Position numbers and translations under genes: made by a program. Positions 6,298-15,111 of a stretch of 64,000 nt of DNA are shown here, piece after piece. The notes below the pieces were generated by a model. It worked only from the letters and a program-made list of their open reading frames with translations. It searched no databases and was not told where the DNA came from. Each line of letters begins with the position of its first letter. The first letter of the stretch is position 1. Source of the stretch: Gordonia iterans (lineage in GTDB: Bacteria > Actinomycetota > Actinomycetes > Mycobacteriales > Mycobacteriaceae); assembly GCF_002993285.1 (NCBI RefSeq), contig NZ_CP027433.1, positions 124,001 through 188,000 of the forward strand, written 5' to 3'.

Positions 6298-8988
6298 TCA
6301 CGTGATGCGACGCGGATCGATCCCCCGACGCCGGGGCGCGGTGTCGATCCGGACATGCCCGGCGAGGACGGCGGCGCCGCCGGCCGAAGCGAGGATCGGT
6401 TCGAGCCGCAGCTCGCGGATCTCCGGGATCCGCTCACAGAGCGCCGACACCCGTTCAGCGATGTCGGCGAGCGCCTCGGTGTCGGCGGGTTCGGTGTGCG
6501 CGACGCCGGCCAGCAGCGGTGCGGCGCGCGGCGCGGCGATCAGCTGTCGCGCATCGTCCGGGCCGAGCGGCAACGCGCGGAAGGCGCGGTCGCCGAGCAA
6601 TTCGGTGATCATGCCGGACAGCCCGAACGAGATCACCGAACCGAATGACGGGTCGTCGTGCACGGAGAGCACGCAGCCGATCCCCTTGGCGGCCATCCGC
6701 TGCACGTGCACGCGCGGGGATCCGGAGTCGGCGGCGAGATCGGTGTACGCACGCCGGACCTCTCTCGGGCGGTCCAGGTCCAAGCGCACGCCGCGCATGT
6801 CCGGCCGATTGCGCCAGCCCTCGCTCGTCGCCTTGAGCGCGACTGGATAGCCGAGTTCCTCCGCGCCGGCCACCGCCTCGTCCGTCGAGGCCGCCTCGCG
6901 GAAGTCCACCAGAGGGATGCCGAAGCAGTCCAGCAGTTCGGCCACATCACGATCGGCGAGCCAGCCGCAGTCGGTGGCTCCCCGGCGCAGAGCCGAGACG
7001 ACGATGCCGTGGGCGCGTTCGTCGTCGACCCCGTCCGGACGGCGCGGCTCGGACACCGGGAGCTTCAGCCAGCGCGCGTACCCCCACACCCGCTGCAGGG
7101 CACGGACCGCGCGATCCGGATCGGGGAGCGAGGGCACAGAACCGAACGCGGGCATGCCGTCGGAGCCGTTCACCGCCAGGAGTTCCGGGATGCCGTTCTC
7201 GCCGGCGAAGGTCGTCACGATCGGCTTGGCGCAGGTGTAGGCGACCGCCCGCAGCGGCGCCGCGAACGGCTCCATCGGAATGGGGACCGGCGGCACCACC
7301 AGCGCCACCACCGCGTCGACGTCGGGATCGGCCATCACCTCGGCCAGTGCCGCGGCGAACTCGTCCGGATCGGCCGACGGTCCGAGGATCTCGGTCCGTG
7401 TCGCCGTCAGGCCGCCGGACCGCGCGGCATCCACCGCGAGCCGGCCCAGCGGGGCGCTCGTGCTGATCACCGCCACCCTCGGCCCGGCCGGCAGCGGCTG
7501 GTGGCAGAGCACCGTCGCGCAGTCGAACATCTCCACGATCGAATCGACCGCGATCACCCCGGCCTGGCCGAACACGTTCGCCGCGACCGTGTTGTCGATG
7601 GCGGGTGCGTCGCCATGCGCATCCGGGCGATCGATGCGGCTGCTGCGCACGACCACGATCGGCTTGAACCTGGCCATCCGGCGTGCCAGGTGCATGAACT
7701 TGCGCGGGTTGCCGAGCGACTCCAGATACAACAGGACCAGATCGGTGTCCGGATCGGAGTCCCAGTACTGCAGCAGGTCGTTGGCCGACACGTCGGCGCG
7801 ATTGCCGGCCGAGACGAACGTCGACAGGCCCAGCCTGCGTGTGGCGGCCTCCCTCAGCACCAGCGCTCCCAGCGGGTCGGACTGGCAGAAGAAGCCGGCC
7901 CGCCCCCAGCCGGGCAGTTCCGGCGCGAGCGTCGCGTTCATGGAGACCGCGGGGTCGTTGTTGCCGATGCCCAGCGCGTTGGGACCGACCAGCCGCATGC
8001 CGTGAGCGCGAGCCTCCCGGACCAGCCGGCGCTGGGCCGCATAGCCGTCGGCGTCGGAGTCGGCGAAACCCGCCGAGAGCACGACGAGGCCCTTGACGCC
8101 CTTGTCGAGGCAGTCGTCGAGCACCTCGTCGATGTCGGATGCCGGCACCGCGACGATCGCGAGGTCGACCCGGTCCGGGATGTCCCGCACGCTCGGGAAC
8201 GCCCGGACGCCGAGCACCGCGCCGCGCCCGGCGTTCACCGGGAAGATCGGCCCGGTGTAGCCGCCCTGCAACAGGTTCGCCAGTACCGCGTGCCCCACCT
8301 TGCCCTCGGTCGGAGACGCGCCGATCACCGCGATCGACCGCGGCGAGAGCAGATTCCGGACGCTGCGCGCCTCCGATGCGCGCTCCCGCGCGTTGCGCAC
8401 CTGCAGAAGTGCTTCGCTGGGGTCGATGGCGAATTCGAGCTCGATGATCTCGCCGTCGTCCGTGCCGTTCACCTGGTAGCCGGCATCTTTGAACACGCGC
8501 ACCATGCTCGGGTTCTCGGCGAGCACGTAGGCCTCGAAGCGCTCGATCCCGTTCTCTGCGGCGGCACCGGCCAGGTGCTCCAACAGCACCGACCCGAGGC
8601 CGCGCCGCTGGTGCTCGTCGGCGACGGTGAAGGCGACCTCGGCCGAGGTCGAATCGGGACTGCCCTCGTAGACGCCCACGGCGATGATCTCGTCGCCGAG
8701 CAGCCCGACCAGGCTCACGCGGTACCGGTTGTCGACGTGCGTCGCCCGGTAGACCTCTGCGGCCTCGAGCTTCTCGTGCGGCTCGAAGTACCGGAGGAAT
8801 CGGGTCTCCTCGGAGAGCTTCGAGTGGAACTGGACCAGCTTGAAGGCGTCGTCCGGCTCGATCGGCCGCAGGTGGATCACCCCGCCGTCGGCGGCGAGCA
8901 CGTCGGCGCGCCAATCCTCGGGGTAGCTGGACCGCTGCTCCCCCTCGGAATGCGGCGCGGCGACACCCTCGTGGTCCCCGGCGGTCAC
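6298..8988 (-). CDS. GNAT acetyltransferase fused to an ADP-forming acyl-CoA synthetase-like protein (Pat/PatA type)
   Basis: An 896-residue fusion. A GNAT domain (about 35-190) contains AFTVADEHQRRGLGSVLLEH, the acetyl-CoA loop. It is followed by the CoA-binding and succinyl-CoA-synthetase-like domains of ADP-forming acetate-CoA ligases (IAVIGASPTEGKVGHAVL, GLVVLSAGFADSD, GPNALGIGN) and an ATP-grasp domain near the C-terminus (YPVALKATSEGWRNRPDMRG, DPSFGSVISFGLSGM). Such fusions include protein lysine acetyltransferases that silence acyl-CoA synthetases; in those the synthetase part is a sensor. I chose the GTG at 8988, whose GTGA overlaps the acuC stop; longer readings run antisense-like into acuC. 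Overlap with a deacetylase gene strongly suggests a reversible protein-acetylation pair. True acetate-CoA ligase activity is the alternative. Confidence 0.85.
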   Translation of the reverse strand: MTAGDHEGVAAPHSEGEQRSSYPEDWRADVLAADGGVIHLRPIEPDDAFKLVQFHSKLSEETRFLRYFEPHEKLEAAEVYRATHVDNRYRVSLVGLLGDEIIAVGVYEGSPDSTSAEVAFTVADEHQRRGLGSVLLEHLAGAAAENGIERFEAYVLAENPSMVRVFKDAGYQVNGTDDGEIIELEFAIDPSEALLQVRNARERASEARSVRNLLSPRSIAVIGASPTEGKVGHAVLANLLQGGYTGPIFPVNAGRGAVLGVRAFPSVRDIPDRVDLAIVAVPASDIDEVLDDCLDKGVKGLVVLSAGFADSDADGYAAQRRLVREARAHGMRLVGPNALGIGNNDPAVSMNATLAPELPGWGRAGFFCQSDPLGALVLREAATRRLGLSTFVSAGNRADVSANDLLQYWDSDPDTDLVLLYLESLGNPRKFMHLARRMARFKPIVVVRSSRIDRPDAHGDAPAIDNTVAANVFGQAGVIAVDSIVEMFDCATVLCHQPLPAGPRVAVISTSAPLGRLAVDAARSGGLTATRTEILGPSADPDEFAAALAEVMADPDVDAVVALVVPPVPIPMEPFAAPLRAVAYTCAKPIVTTFAGENGIPELLAVNGSDGMPAFGSVPSLPDPDRAVRALQRVWGYARWLKLPVSEPRRPDGVDDERAHGIVVSALRRGATDCGWLADRDVAELLDCFGIPLVDFREAASTDEAVAGAEELGYPVALKATSEGWRNRPDMRGVRLDLDRPREVRRAYTDLAADSGSPRVHVQRMAAKGIGCVLSVHDDPSFGSVISFGLSGMITELLGDRAFRALPLGPDDARQLIAAPRAAPLLAGVAHTEPADTEALADIAERVSALCERIPEIRELRLEPILASAGGAAVLAGHVRIDTAPRRRGIDPRRIT

Positions 8989-10226
8989 GACGGATCGTCC
9001 GGGTCCAGGCCGTGCAGCGGGAACACCGCCCGGCGGGTGGCTTCGATCGCCTCGTCCACGGCGGCGGCGCGATCTGCCGGGTCGGCGTCTCCGGTCTCTC
9101 GCGGCCCGGACCACGGTTCGACGACGAGGTCGGCGCCGTCACCCATCGTCGCGGGCAGTTCGTCGTCGGGAAGCAGGGAGCGGACGTGGCGGTGCCACGA
9201 CCCGGGTACCGGAGTGGACACCTCCACCGGCCGGTCCAGCACGACGCCGAGCAGGTGGGTCCAGGCCCGCGGCACCACGCGGACCAGCTCGTATCCGCCG
9301 CCGCCCACGGCGAGCCAACGGCCCCCGGCGTACCTGTCGGCGAGTGCGCGCATGGCCAGGAACGCGGCGCGCTGACCGTCGACCGTCATCTCCAATTGCG
9401 CCAGCGGATCCTCCCGATGTGTGTCGACGCCGCACTGGCTGACGATGATCTGCGGTTCGAAGGCTTCGATCACCGCGGGAACCACCGCACCGAAGGCTCG
9501 GAGCCACAGCGCGTCGTCGGTGCCCGGCGGCAGCGGCAGGTTCACCACCGTGCCGGCGCTGCGCCCCTCCCCGACGTCGGATGCAGGCCCGGTCGCCGGC
9601 CACAGCGTCGCGGGATCCTGATGGACCGACAGCGTCATCACGCGCGGGTCGTCGTAGAACGCCCGCTGCACGCCGTCGCCGTGGTGCGCGTCGACGTCGA
9701 TGTACGCGACGCGCGAGTAGCCGTTGTCCAGCAGCCACGAGATCGCGACCGCGATGTCGTTGTAGACGCAGAAGCCGGCGGCCGAATCCGGCATCGCGTG
9801 GTGCATGCCCCCACCGATGCTGACCGCGCGGTTCACCCGCCCGGTCGCGATCTCCTGCGCCGCCTGCAGTGTCCCGCCGACGATCGCCGAGGCGGCGTCG
9901 TGCATCCGCTCGAAGACGGGATTGTCGTCGCCGCCCAGCCCGAACTCGTCGGGCTCCTCACCGTACGACGGCACCGCCGCGCGGACCGCTTCGACATAGG
10001 CCGGAGCGTGCACGCGCAACAGCTCGCCGTCGCTCACGATGCCCGGGTCGACGAACTCCACCTCGTCGAGCAGGCCCAATGCGGCGGACAGCCGCATGGT
10101 GAGATCCAGGCGCGCCGGGTTCATCGGGTGGTACGGCGACCACGTGTAGTCCAGGTAGCGCGGAGTCCAGACCACAGCTCCGGCGCTCCGGCCGTGATCC
10201 GCCGGCGGTGCAGGCAGCTGGTTCAT
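8985..10226 (-). CDS. acuC: AcuC-type class I/II histone-deacetylase-fold protein deacetylase
   Basis: A 413-residue member of the arginase/deacetylase fold. Zinc and active-site residues are visible in GGGMHHAMPDSAAGFCVYND (the tandem His pair) and AYIDVDAHHGDGVQ (Asp and His metal ligands). A later GGGGYELVR carries the catalytic Tyr, and CGVDTHREDPLAQLEMT the remaining metal Asp. AcuC of Bacillus removes acetyl groups from acetyl-CoA synthetase. Here the stop codon overlaps the GTG of the acetyltransferase fusion, so the writer and eraser would be made together. An actinobacterial AcuC of about 390-410 residues is normal. Confidence 0.9.
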   Translation of the reverse strand: MNQLPAPPADHGRSAGAVVWTPRYLDYTWSPYHPMNPARLDLTMRLSAALGLLDEVEFVDPGIVSDGELLRVHAPAYVEAVRAAVPSYGEEPDEFGLGGDDNPVFERMHDAASAIVGGTLQAAQEIATGRVNRAVSIGGGMHHAMPDSAAGFCVYNDIAVAISWLLDNGYSRVAYIDVDAHHGDGVQRAFYDDPRVMTLSVHQDPATLWPATGPASDVGEGRSAGTVVNLPLPPGTDDALWLRAFGAVVPAVIEAFEPQIIVSQCGVDTHREDPLAQLEMTVDGQRAAFLAMRALADRYAGGRWLAVGGGGYELVRVVPRAWTHLLGVVLDRPVEVSTPVPGSWHRHVRSLLPDDELPATMGDGADLVVEPWSGPRETGDADPADRAAAVDEAIEATRRAVFPLHGLDPDDPS

Positions 10227-10247
10227 CGATCCTTCTCGTCTGCGGAA

Positions 10248-10283
10248 CGACGTCGGCCCGGCCGGGTGGTCGGGCCGACGTCG
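10248..10283 (-). terminator. Strong hairpin after the universal stress protein gene
   Basis: CGACGTCGGCCCG (10248-10260) and CGGGCCGACGTCG (10271-10283) form a perfect 13-bp stem with a 10-base loop. It begins 6 bases past the stop of the minus-strand usp gene and 21 bases before acuC starts. No T-run is seen, as is usual for GC-rich actinobacteria. Confidence 0.75.
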
Positions 10284-10289
10284 CCCTCG

Positions 10290-10703
10290 CTATCCGGTGA
10301 CTCTCGGGATGCCACCGGGCATCTCGCTCAGCGCCGACGATTGAAACTCCTCTTCCGGCGTCTTCACCGCCAGCACCGGGACCGGACTGGACAGCAGCAG
10401 CTTCTGGCTGAGGCTGCCGAGCAGCACCTTGCCGACCGGGGTGCGGCGCTTGACGCCGATCACCAGCCGCTGGGCGTTGCGCGTGGCGATCTCGTTGAGC
10501 ACCACGTCGGCGGCATCGGACGAGCCGCCCTTGTCCAGGACGGTGATCTGAACCCCTGCGGTGTCGGTGCCTTCGGTGCTCAGGGCCTTGGCCCCGAGAT
10601 TGACGGCGACCAGATCGGTGCCGAGCAGGCGGGCTTCGGCGATCGCCTGGATGAACGCGTTCCGGCTCTCTCGATTGTCGGACACGGCGACGACGACGGT
10701 CAT
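10290..10703 (-). CDS. Universal stress protein (UspA family)
   Basis: A single Usp domain of 137 residues. It starts MTVVVAVSDNRESRNAFIQA, with the typical first beta strand and helix, and carries RLVIGVKRRTPVGKVLLGS, the glycine-rich nucleotide-binding G-2x-G-9x-G-S/T region, then QKLLLSSPVPVLAVK. It therefore probably binds ATP. It lies 41 bases downstream of the sugar transporter on the same strand and is followed by a hairpin, so it is likely the last gene of the iolT transcript. The ATG at 10703 was chosen because upstream sequence in this frame has no Usp similarity. Its role in inositol uptake is unknown. Confidence 0.9.
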   Translation of the reverse strand: MTVVVAVSDNRESRNAFIQAIAEARLLGTDLVAVNLGAKALSTEGTDTAGVQITVLDKGGSSDAADVVLNEIATRNAQRLVIGVKRRTPVGKVLLGSLSQKLLLSSPVPVLAVKTPEEEFQSSALSEMPGGIPRVTG

Positions 10704-10744
10704 GACTGACTCCTTCTCTGTACTGGTTGGTGGTGACGGATCGG

Positions 10745-12262
10745 TCAGTGCCGGTCGCGGTCGTAGAGGACGCCGGCGAAGGGCAGGCGACGCGGCAGTT
10801 CGTTGTAGATGGTGCCGTCGAGGAGGTCTTCCTCGAGTCCCTCCAGCGTACGACCGCGGGTCTCGGGAACCTCGTGCCACATGAAGCCGAGCATGATGAC
10901 CCCGACGATCGCGAACAGGAAGAACGTGCCCAGACCGAGCGCGGTGACCAGGGTCGGGATGTACAGCGCGAGCATGCCGTTGACGAACCAGCCGAAGAAC
11001 ACCGCGGTGCCGATGGCGAGGCCGCGGACGTTCAACGGGAAGATCTCGGCCAGCCACACCCACACGGCGATGTTCAGGAACGACTGCATGGAGAGCACGA
11101 ACAGGAACACCAGCACGGCGATGACGTACGGACGGTACCCGGCGTCTTCGGGAATCACCAGGCCGGCGACGCCGACGAGCAGGTGGCAGAGAGTGGTGAG
11201 CGAGAGGCCGATGACGAACGTCGTACGACGATCCAGGCGGTCCATGTTGCGCAGGGCGATCACACCGCCGATCACGGCGGCGAGACCGAAGGCGGTGGCT
11301 GCGATCAGGGAGGCGCCCTCGTCGAACCCGGACTCCTGCAGCACGCGCGGTCCGTAGTACATGATCGCGTTGATGCCCGTCAGCTGCTGCGCGACGGCCA
11401 CTCCGATGCCGACCAGGATGATGCGGCGCAGCCACTTGCCGCTGAGGATCTGTTTGAGTCCGGGCTTACCGGATTCCAACTGCTCTTCGTCGACAGTCAG
11501 CTCGATGACCTGATCGAGCTCGGCCTTGGACCTGTCCCTGGATCGGATAGTGTCCAGAACGGCGCGCGCTTCGTCGATCCTTCCGTTCTCGACCAGCCAG
11601 CGTGGCGACTCGGGCATGCGGAGCATGCCGAAGAACAGGAACACCGCGGGGATCGCGCAGACGGCGAACATCACGCGCCAGATGCCGGTCACATGTCCGA
11701 GTGTCTCGTTCAGGATCGCGTTGACGGAGAACGCCAGGAACTGACCGGAGACGATCGCCATCTCGTTGCGTCCGGTGATCGAACCGCGGATCTCGAACGG
11801 TGCGAGCTCGGCGAGATAGACGGGCACCACCGTGGATGCTGCGCCGACCGCGAGGCCGAGGATGATGCGCCCGATCACGATGGTCGCGAAGCCCGCGGTG
11901 TGCGAGCCCGGTGCGAAGACCACGAACAGCGTGCCGGCGAAGAACATCACGGCCATCACGATGATCGCCTTCCGGCGGCCGATGAGGTCGGAGATCTTGC
12001 CGCCGAGGAACGCACCGACCGCCGCGGCGAAGACCAGCGAACTGATCACCACACCGGTCTGCAGGTCCGAGAATCCCAGTTCCCGTGACATCGGACCCTC
12101 GGCGCCGGAAGAGACACCCGTGTCGTAGCCGAAGAGCAGTCCACCGAGGCAGGCGATGATCGAGATCAGTCCGATGCGCCTGCTGTGCGGCCCCTTGGTC
12201 AGCGGGGGCAACTGCGCTTCGGCGGCCGGCGCCCCGTGGCCGCCCGTCGGCGCGCCGCTCAT
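10745..12262 (-). CDS. Sugar-porter MFS transporter, probable myo-inositol/proton symporter
   Basis: A 505-residue sugar porter with about 12 membrane segments. Family signatures are LLFGYDTGVSSGA in helix 1, GGKISDLIGRRKAI (the D-R-G-R-R loop), VPVYLAELAPFEIRG, RMPESPRWLVENGR, AVAQQLTGINAIMYYGP and VPETRGRTLEGLEE. This is the same subfamily as IolT and corynebacterial IolT1/IolT2. Position in the inositol island and a candidate IolR site at 12431 support myo-inositol as substrate, but other sugars are not excluded. The ATG at 12262 overlaps (ATGA) the stop of a short leader ORF that carries the better ribosome-binding site. Confidence 0.82.
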   Translation of the reverse strand: MSGAPTGGHGAPAAEAQLPPLTKGPHSRRIGLISIIACLGGLLFGYDTGVSSGAEGPMSRELGFSDLQTGVVISSLVFAAAVGAFLGGKISDLIGRRKAIIVMAVMFFAGTLFVVFAPGSHTAGFATIVIGRIILGLAVGAASTVVPVYLAELAPFEIRGSITGRNEMAIVSGQFLAFSVNAILNETLGHVTGIWRVMFAVCAIPAVFLFFGMLRMPESPRWLVENGRIDEARAVLDTIRSRDRSKAELDQVIELTVDEEQLESGKPGLKQILSGKWLRRIILVGIGVAVAQQLTGINAIMYYGPRVLQESGFDEGASLIAATAFGLAAVIGGVIALRNMDRLDRRTTFVIGLSLTTLCHLLVGVAGLVIPEDAGYRPYVIAVLVFLFVLSMQSFLNIAVWVWLAEIFPLNVRGLAIGTAVFFGWFVNGMLALYIPTLVTALGLGTFFLFAIVGVIMLGFMWHEVPETRGRTLEGLEEDLLDGTIYNELPRRLPFAGVLYDRDRH

Positions 12263-12294
12263 CGGAGAGCCGCCTTACTGTCGTGATTCTCCAT
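12259..12294 (-). CDS. 11-residue leader ORF overlapping the transporter start
   Basis: ATG at 12294 is preceded by AAAGGA with 6-base spacing and reads MENHDSKAALR, ending at a TGA that shares ATGA with the transporter ATG. The transporter itself has no comparable Shine-Dalgarno. The leader is probably a translational coupler. It is too short to prove as a protein-coding gene from one sequence. Confidence 0.5.
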   Translation of the reverse strand: MENHDSKAALR

Positions 12295-12430
12295 GTCCAG
12301 TCCTTTCGTATGAGTGGCGTCCCCCGTCGGACTCCACGCCCGAATCGCCGCTTGTGCCCGCGACGCTCCCGTCCACCGCACGCCCGCCAGGCGTACTGTG
12401 TGTCACGTCACAGTGAATGAGCATAGCGCA

Positions 12431-12444
12431 TTTGTAATGACATA
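12431..12444. promoter_or_regulatory. Operator-like site upstream of the sugar transporter
   Basis: TTTGTAATGACATA agrees with TTTGTCnnGACAAA in 10 of 12 defined positions. It is in the 303-base gap (12295-12597) between the transporter leader and the LacI-type gene. The stretch 12400-12470 is unusually AT-rich for this genome (CATTTGTAATGACATACGG, TTTTGACTTAATTG), as expected of the promoter. Nothing else was recognised in that gap. Confidence 0.5.
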
Positions 12445-12597
12445 CGGATGTTTTGACTTAATTGTTCGGCGGGAGGCTGTGCGGGGCGTCCGACCGGTAT
12501 CACGGACCTGACGGCGGTCGGCGGGCCCGGCGGTCGCCCTCGCCGCGTCTGTGCCGCGCCGGCGGGTCCAACCTCGGGGCGCACCGCACAGCACAGC

Positions 12598-13614
12598 TCA
12601 GCGCGCCGGAAGGTTGTACGGCGTCACCACCGCGACCGACGCGGGCTGGGGCCGGAACTCCGGGAGCGCGCCGTGGAATCCCATCAGGGCGCGGGCCGCG
12701 TCGCGCAGGTCCGCCCGTAGATCGTGGTGCAGCACGACGCCGATCCGCCCCTGCCGGAGCAATTCCACAGTGTCCGGAGTGAGGTCGTGCGCCACCAGGA
12801 CGGCACAGTCCCGGCCGGCGTCGTCGAATGCCCGGAGGATCCCGCGGTTGCCGCCGCCGACCGAATAGACCGCGACCACGTCGTCGTACATCGACAGGAC
12901 ACCGCCCACGCGCCGCGCGGAGGTCTCGTCGAGCCCGTCCGACGTGACGGTCGTCGTCGGACGGCCGGGGTCGATCTCGCCGAGCGTGGCAGCGAAGCCG
13001 TGCTCCCGGTCGGACTCACCGCGGAAGTCGTCACCGCTGGTGGTGATCAACACGCGCCCCGGCCTGCCCGCCACCAGGTGCCCGATCACGTAGGCCGCGG
13101 TCGCACCGGCGGCACGGTTGTCCAGGCCGACGTACGCCAGGCGGAGGCTGTCGGGGACGTCCGTGACGAAGGTGATCACCGGGATGCGCGCGCGGGCCAG
13201 GCGGCCGATCGCATCGGCGACCTCCGGCACGTCCGGTGCCTTGAGCAGCACCCCGTGACTGCCGCGCCGCACGATGCCGTCGAGCTCGGCGACGAGGCCG
13301 CCGGGGGGCCAGCGCTCGGCAACCCGGTAGCGAGCGCGGAGGACCGCAGGGCGGAGGGCGGGGAGTTCGGCCTCCAGCGCGCGGCGGGTCAGGGTGGAGA
13401 ACCGCCGGGGAGTCTCCATCACGACGTCGACCATGAACTGCCGTCCGGACAACCGCAACTGGGTGCGCTGCGCATCGAGCTCGGCGATCGCCTGTTCCAC
13501 CTGCAAGGCGGTTCCCGGACGAACCCCGGGACGGCCGTGCAGCACCCGGTCGACCGTCGCCTCGCTGACGCCGGCCTGCCGCGCGATCTCCCGAACGGGG
13601 AAGCGATGAGCCAT
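12598..13614 (-). CDS. LacI-type regulator with periplasmic-binding-protein domain
   Basis: About 338 residues. The N-terminal helix-turn-helix (VREIARQAGVSEATVDRVLHGRPGVRP, residues 7-33) is of the LacI type but the sensor domain resembles ribose/inositol-type sugar-binding proteins (PVITFVTDVPDSLRLAYVGLDNRAAGATAA, AVYSVGGGNRGILRAF, VLVAHDLTPDTVELLRQGRI), the CebR/IolR-like sub-group seen in inositol clusters of actinobacteria. It faces away from the PhyH-family gene (divergent, 76 bases between starts if the upstream ATG is used) and toward the transporter. Either ATG 13614 (MAHRFPV) or ATG 13623 (MSSMAHRF) could be used; neither has a clear ribosome-binding site. Sensing of an inositol or inositol derivative is inferred from context. 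Confidence 0.85.
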   Translation of the reverse strand: MAHRFPVREIARQAGVSEATVDRVLHGRPGVRPGTALQVEQAIAELDAQRTQLRLSGRQFMVDVVMETPRRFSTLTRRALEAELPALRPAVLRARYRVAERWPPGGLVAELDGIVRRGSHGVLLKAPDVPEVADAIGRLARARIPVITFVTDVPDSLRLAYVGLDNRAAGATAAYVIGHLVAGRPGRVLITTSGDDFRGESDREHGFAATLGEIDPGRPTTTVTSDGLDETSARRVGGVLSMYDDVVAVYSVGGGNRGILRAFDDAGRDCAVLVAHDLTPDTVELLRQGRIGVVLHHDLRADLRDAARALMGFHGALPEFRPQPASVAVVTPYNLPAR

Positions 13615-13699
13615 GCTGCTCATTCTGCGCCCGCGCTGAGGGATTCTTGAGGGATTTCCCGTCTTCCGCCCGGGGCCCGGAGTCGTCACCATCGATGCC

Positions 13700-14899
13700 A
13701 TGACCCTCGCTTCCGCCTCCGCCGTCATTCCGTCCGCCGCCATCCCGTCCGCCCGCCGCATCACCGCCGCCGACTGCCGCCTCGACGACTTCGTCGCGAC
13801 CCTCGACACCGGAACCGATCTGTCCGCCTACCCGCACGCCGCCCGCACCGACCGCGGCGTTCTGATCTACGACTCCGCCGAGGTGCGCCGGACCGCATCC
13901 GACGCCGATCGGCGCACGGCGCTGCAGGACGAACTCGCCCAGGCCCTGCTCACCGGACCCGGAATCGTCGTCTTCGCCGGCGCCTTCGGCGCCGAATCGG
14001 CACTCGCGGAGACCACGGCGGCCTTCACGGCGATGGTCGCCGAACAGCGCGCCGCCGGCACGTCGGGCGGCGATCACTTCGCCGCGAACGGGGTCAACGA
14101 TCGCATCTGGAACGCACTGGGCAAGCTGGCCGCCCGCGACCCCGAGCTTTTCACCCGCTACTACGCGAACGACGTGCTCGCCCTGATCAGCGAGACCTGG
14201 CTCGGCCCCATGTACCAGGTGACCTCGGCGATCAATGTGGTCAATCCCGGCGGCGTGGCCCAGCAGCCGCACCGCGACTACCACCTGGGCTTCATGACCC
14301 CGGAGGCCGCGGCCCGCTTCCCGCTGAACGTCCACCGCGTCTCGCCGGCACTGACCCTGCAGGGCGCCGTCGCCCACGTCGACATGCCGCTCGAGTCCGG
14401 ACCGACCATGTATCTGCCGTACTCGCAGCGCTACGAGCTCGGTTACCTCGCCTTCAACCTGCCGGAGTTCCGCGAGTACTTCGCGGACAATTACGTTCAG
14501 CTGCCCCTGCACGCCGGCGACGCGGTGTTCTTCAACCCGGCGCTCTTCCACGCCGCCGGCGCCAACGTGTCCGGCGACCTCGCGCGGATGGCGAACCTGC
14601 TGCAGATCGGTTCAGCGTTCGGCCGGGCGATGGAATCCGTCGACCGCTCGGCGCTGCTGCGCGCGGTGTACCCGTCGCTCGTCGACCTGTGGTGCAGCGA
14701 TCGCGGCGCCGCCGAGAACGTGATCGCGGCGAGCGCCGAGGGCTACGCCTTCCCGTCGAACCTGGATCTCGATCAGCCGCTGGACGGTATGCACGGCGAG
14801 ACGCAGGCCGAACTGACTCGCCGCGCGCTGGACGCCGGCTGGGATGCGGCGGCCTTCACCACCGCACTCGCCGCGCTCGACGCGCGGCACCGCGCCTGA
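13700..14899 (+). CDS. Phytanoyl-CoA dioxygenase (PhyH)-family Fe(II)/2-oxoglutarate oxygenase
   Basis: A 399-residue protein of the PhyH family. The iron ligands are expected to be His and Asp in AQQPHRDYHLGF (around residues 192-197) and the distal His in ALFHAAGANVSGDLARM (around 280); the Arg of DLARM would hold 2-oxoglutarate. Homologues of this type commonly accompany inositol genes in actinobacteria, where they may demethylate or hydroxylate a cyclitol; the substrate here is not known. It is divergent from the LacI-type regulator at 12598 and is followed by an array of six short repeats before the next gene. The ATG at 13700 gives an N-terminus rich in Ala/Ser, so a start a little further in cannot be ruled out. 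Confidence 0.8.
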   Translation: MTLASASAVIPSAAIPSARRITAADCRLDDFVATLDTGTDLSAYPHAARTDRGVLIYDSAEVRRTASDADRRTALQDELAQALLTGPGIVVFAGAFGAESALAETTAAFTAMVAEQRAAGTSGGDHFAANGVNDRIWNALGKLAARDPELFTRYYANDVLALISETWLGPMYQVTSAINVVNPGGVAQQPHRDYHLGFMTPEAAARFPLNVHRVSPALTLQGAVAHVDMPLESGPTMYLPYSQRYELGYLAFNLPEFREYFADNYVQLPLHAGDAVFFNPALFHAAGANVSGDLARMANLLQIGSAFGRAMESVDRSALLRAVYPSLVDLWCSDRGAAENVIAASAEGYAFPSNLDLDQPLDGMHGETQAELTRRALDAGWDAAAFTTALAALDARHRA

Positions 14900-14930
14900 C
14901 CTCGCCGCATCCCCCGACGGTCGAGAATTC

Positions 14931-15091
14931 CCCGACGGTCGAGCGGAGTCGAGACCCCCGATGGTCGAGCGGAGTCGAGACCCCCGATGGTCGAGCAGAG
15001 TCGAGACCCCCGACGGTCGAGCGGAGTCGAGACCCCGATGGTCGAGCGGAGTCGAGACCACATTCCCCGATGGTCGAGCGGAGTCGAGACC
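14931..15091. repeat. Array of six GGTCGAGCGGAGTCGAGACC repeats upstream of the SDR gene
   Basis: Copies of GGTCGAGCGGAGTCGAGACC start at about 14937, 14963, 14989 (one mismatch), 15014, 15040 and 15072, separated by 5-12 bases of the type CCCCGATGGTCG. A truncated unit precedes the first (14925 on). Each unit is itself nearly palindromic (GGTC/GACC ends). The array occupies almost all of the space between the PhyH gene and the SDR gene, ending 20 bases before the SDR ATG. Confidence 0.95.
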
Positions 15092-15111
15092 ACTTCGTCT
15101 AGAAAGTACAT

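Noticed and set aside
6658..9375. Open frame of 905 codons on the plus strand
   Set aside because: Antisense shadow of the acetyltransferase fusion and acuC, with His/Arg/Gly-rich low-complexity translation.
14931..15091. CRISPR-like array
   Set aside because: Spacers are only 5-12 bases and nearly identical to each other, units are palindromic and no cas gene is near.
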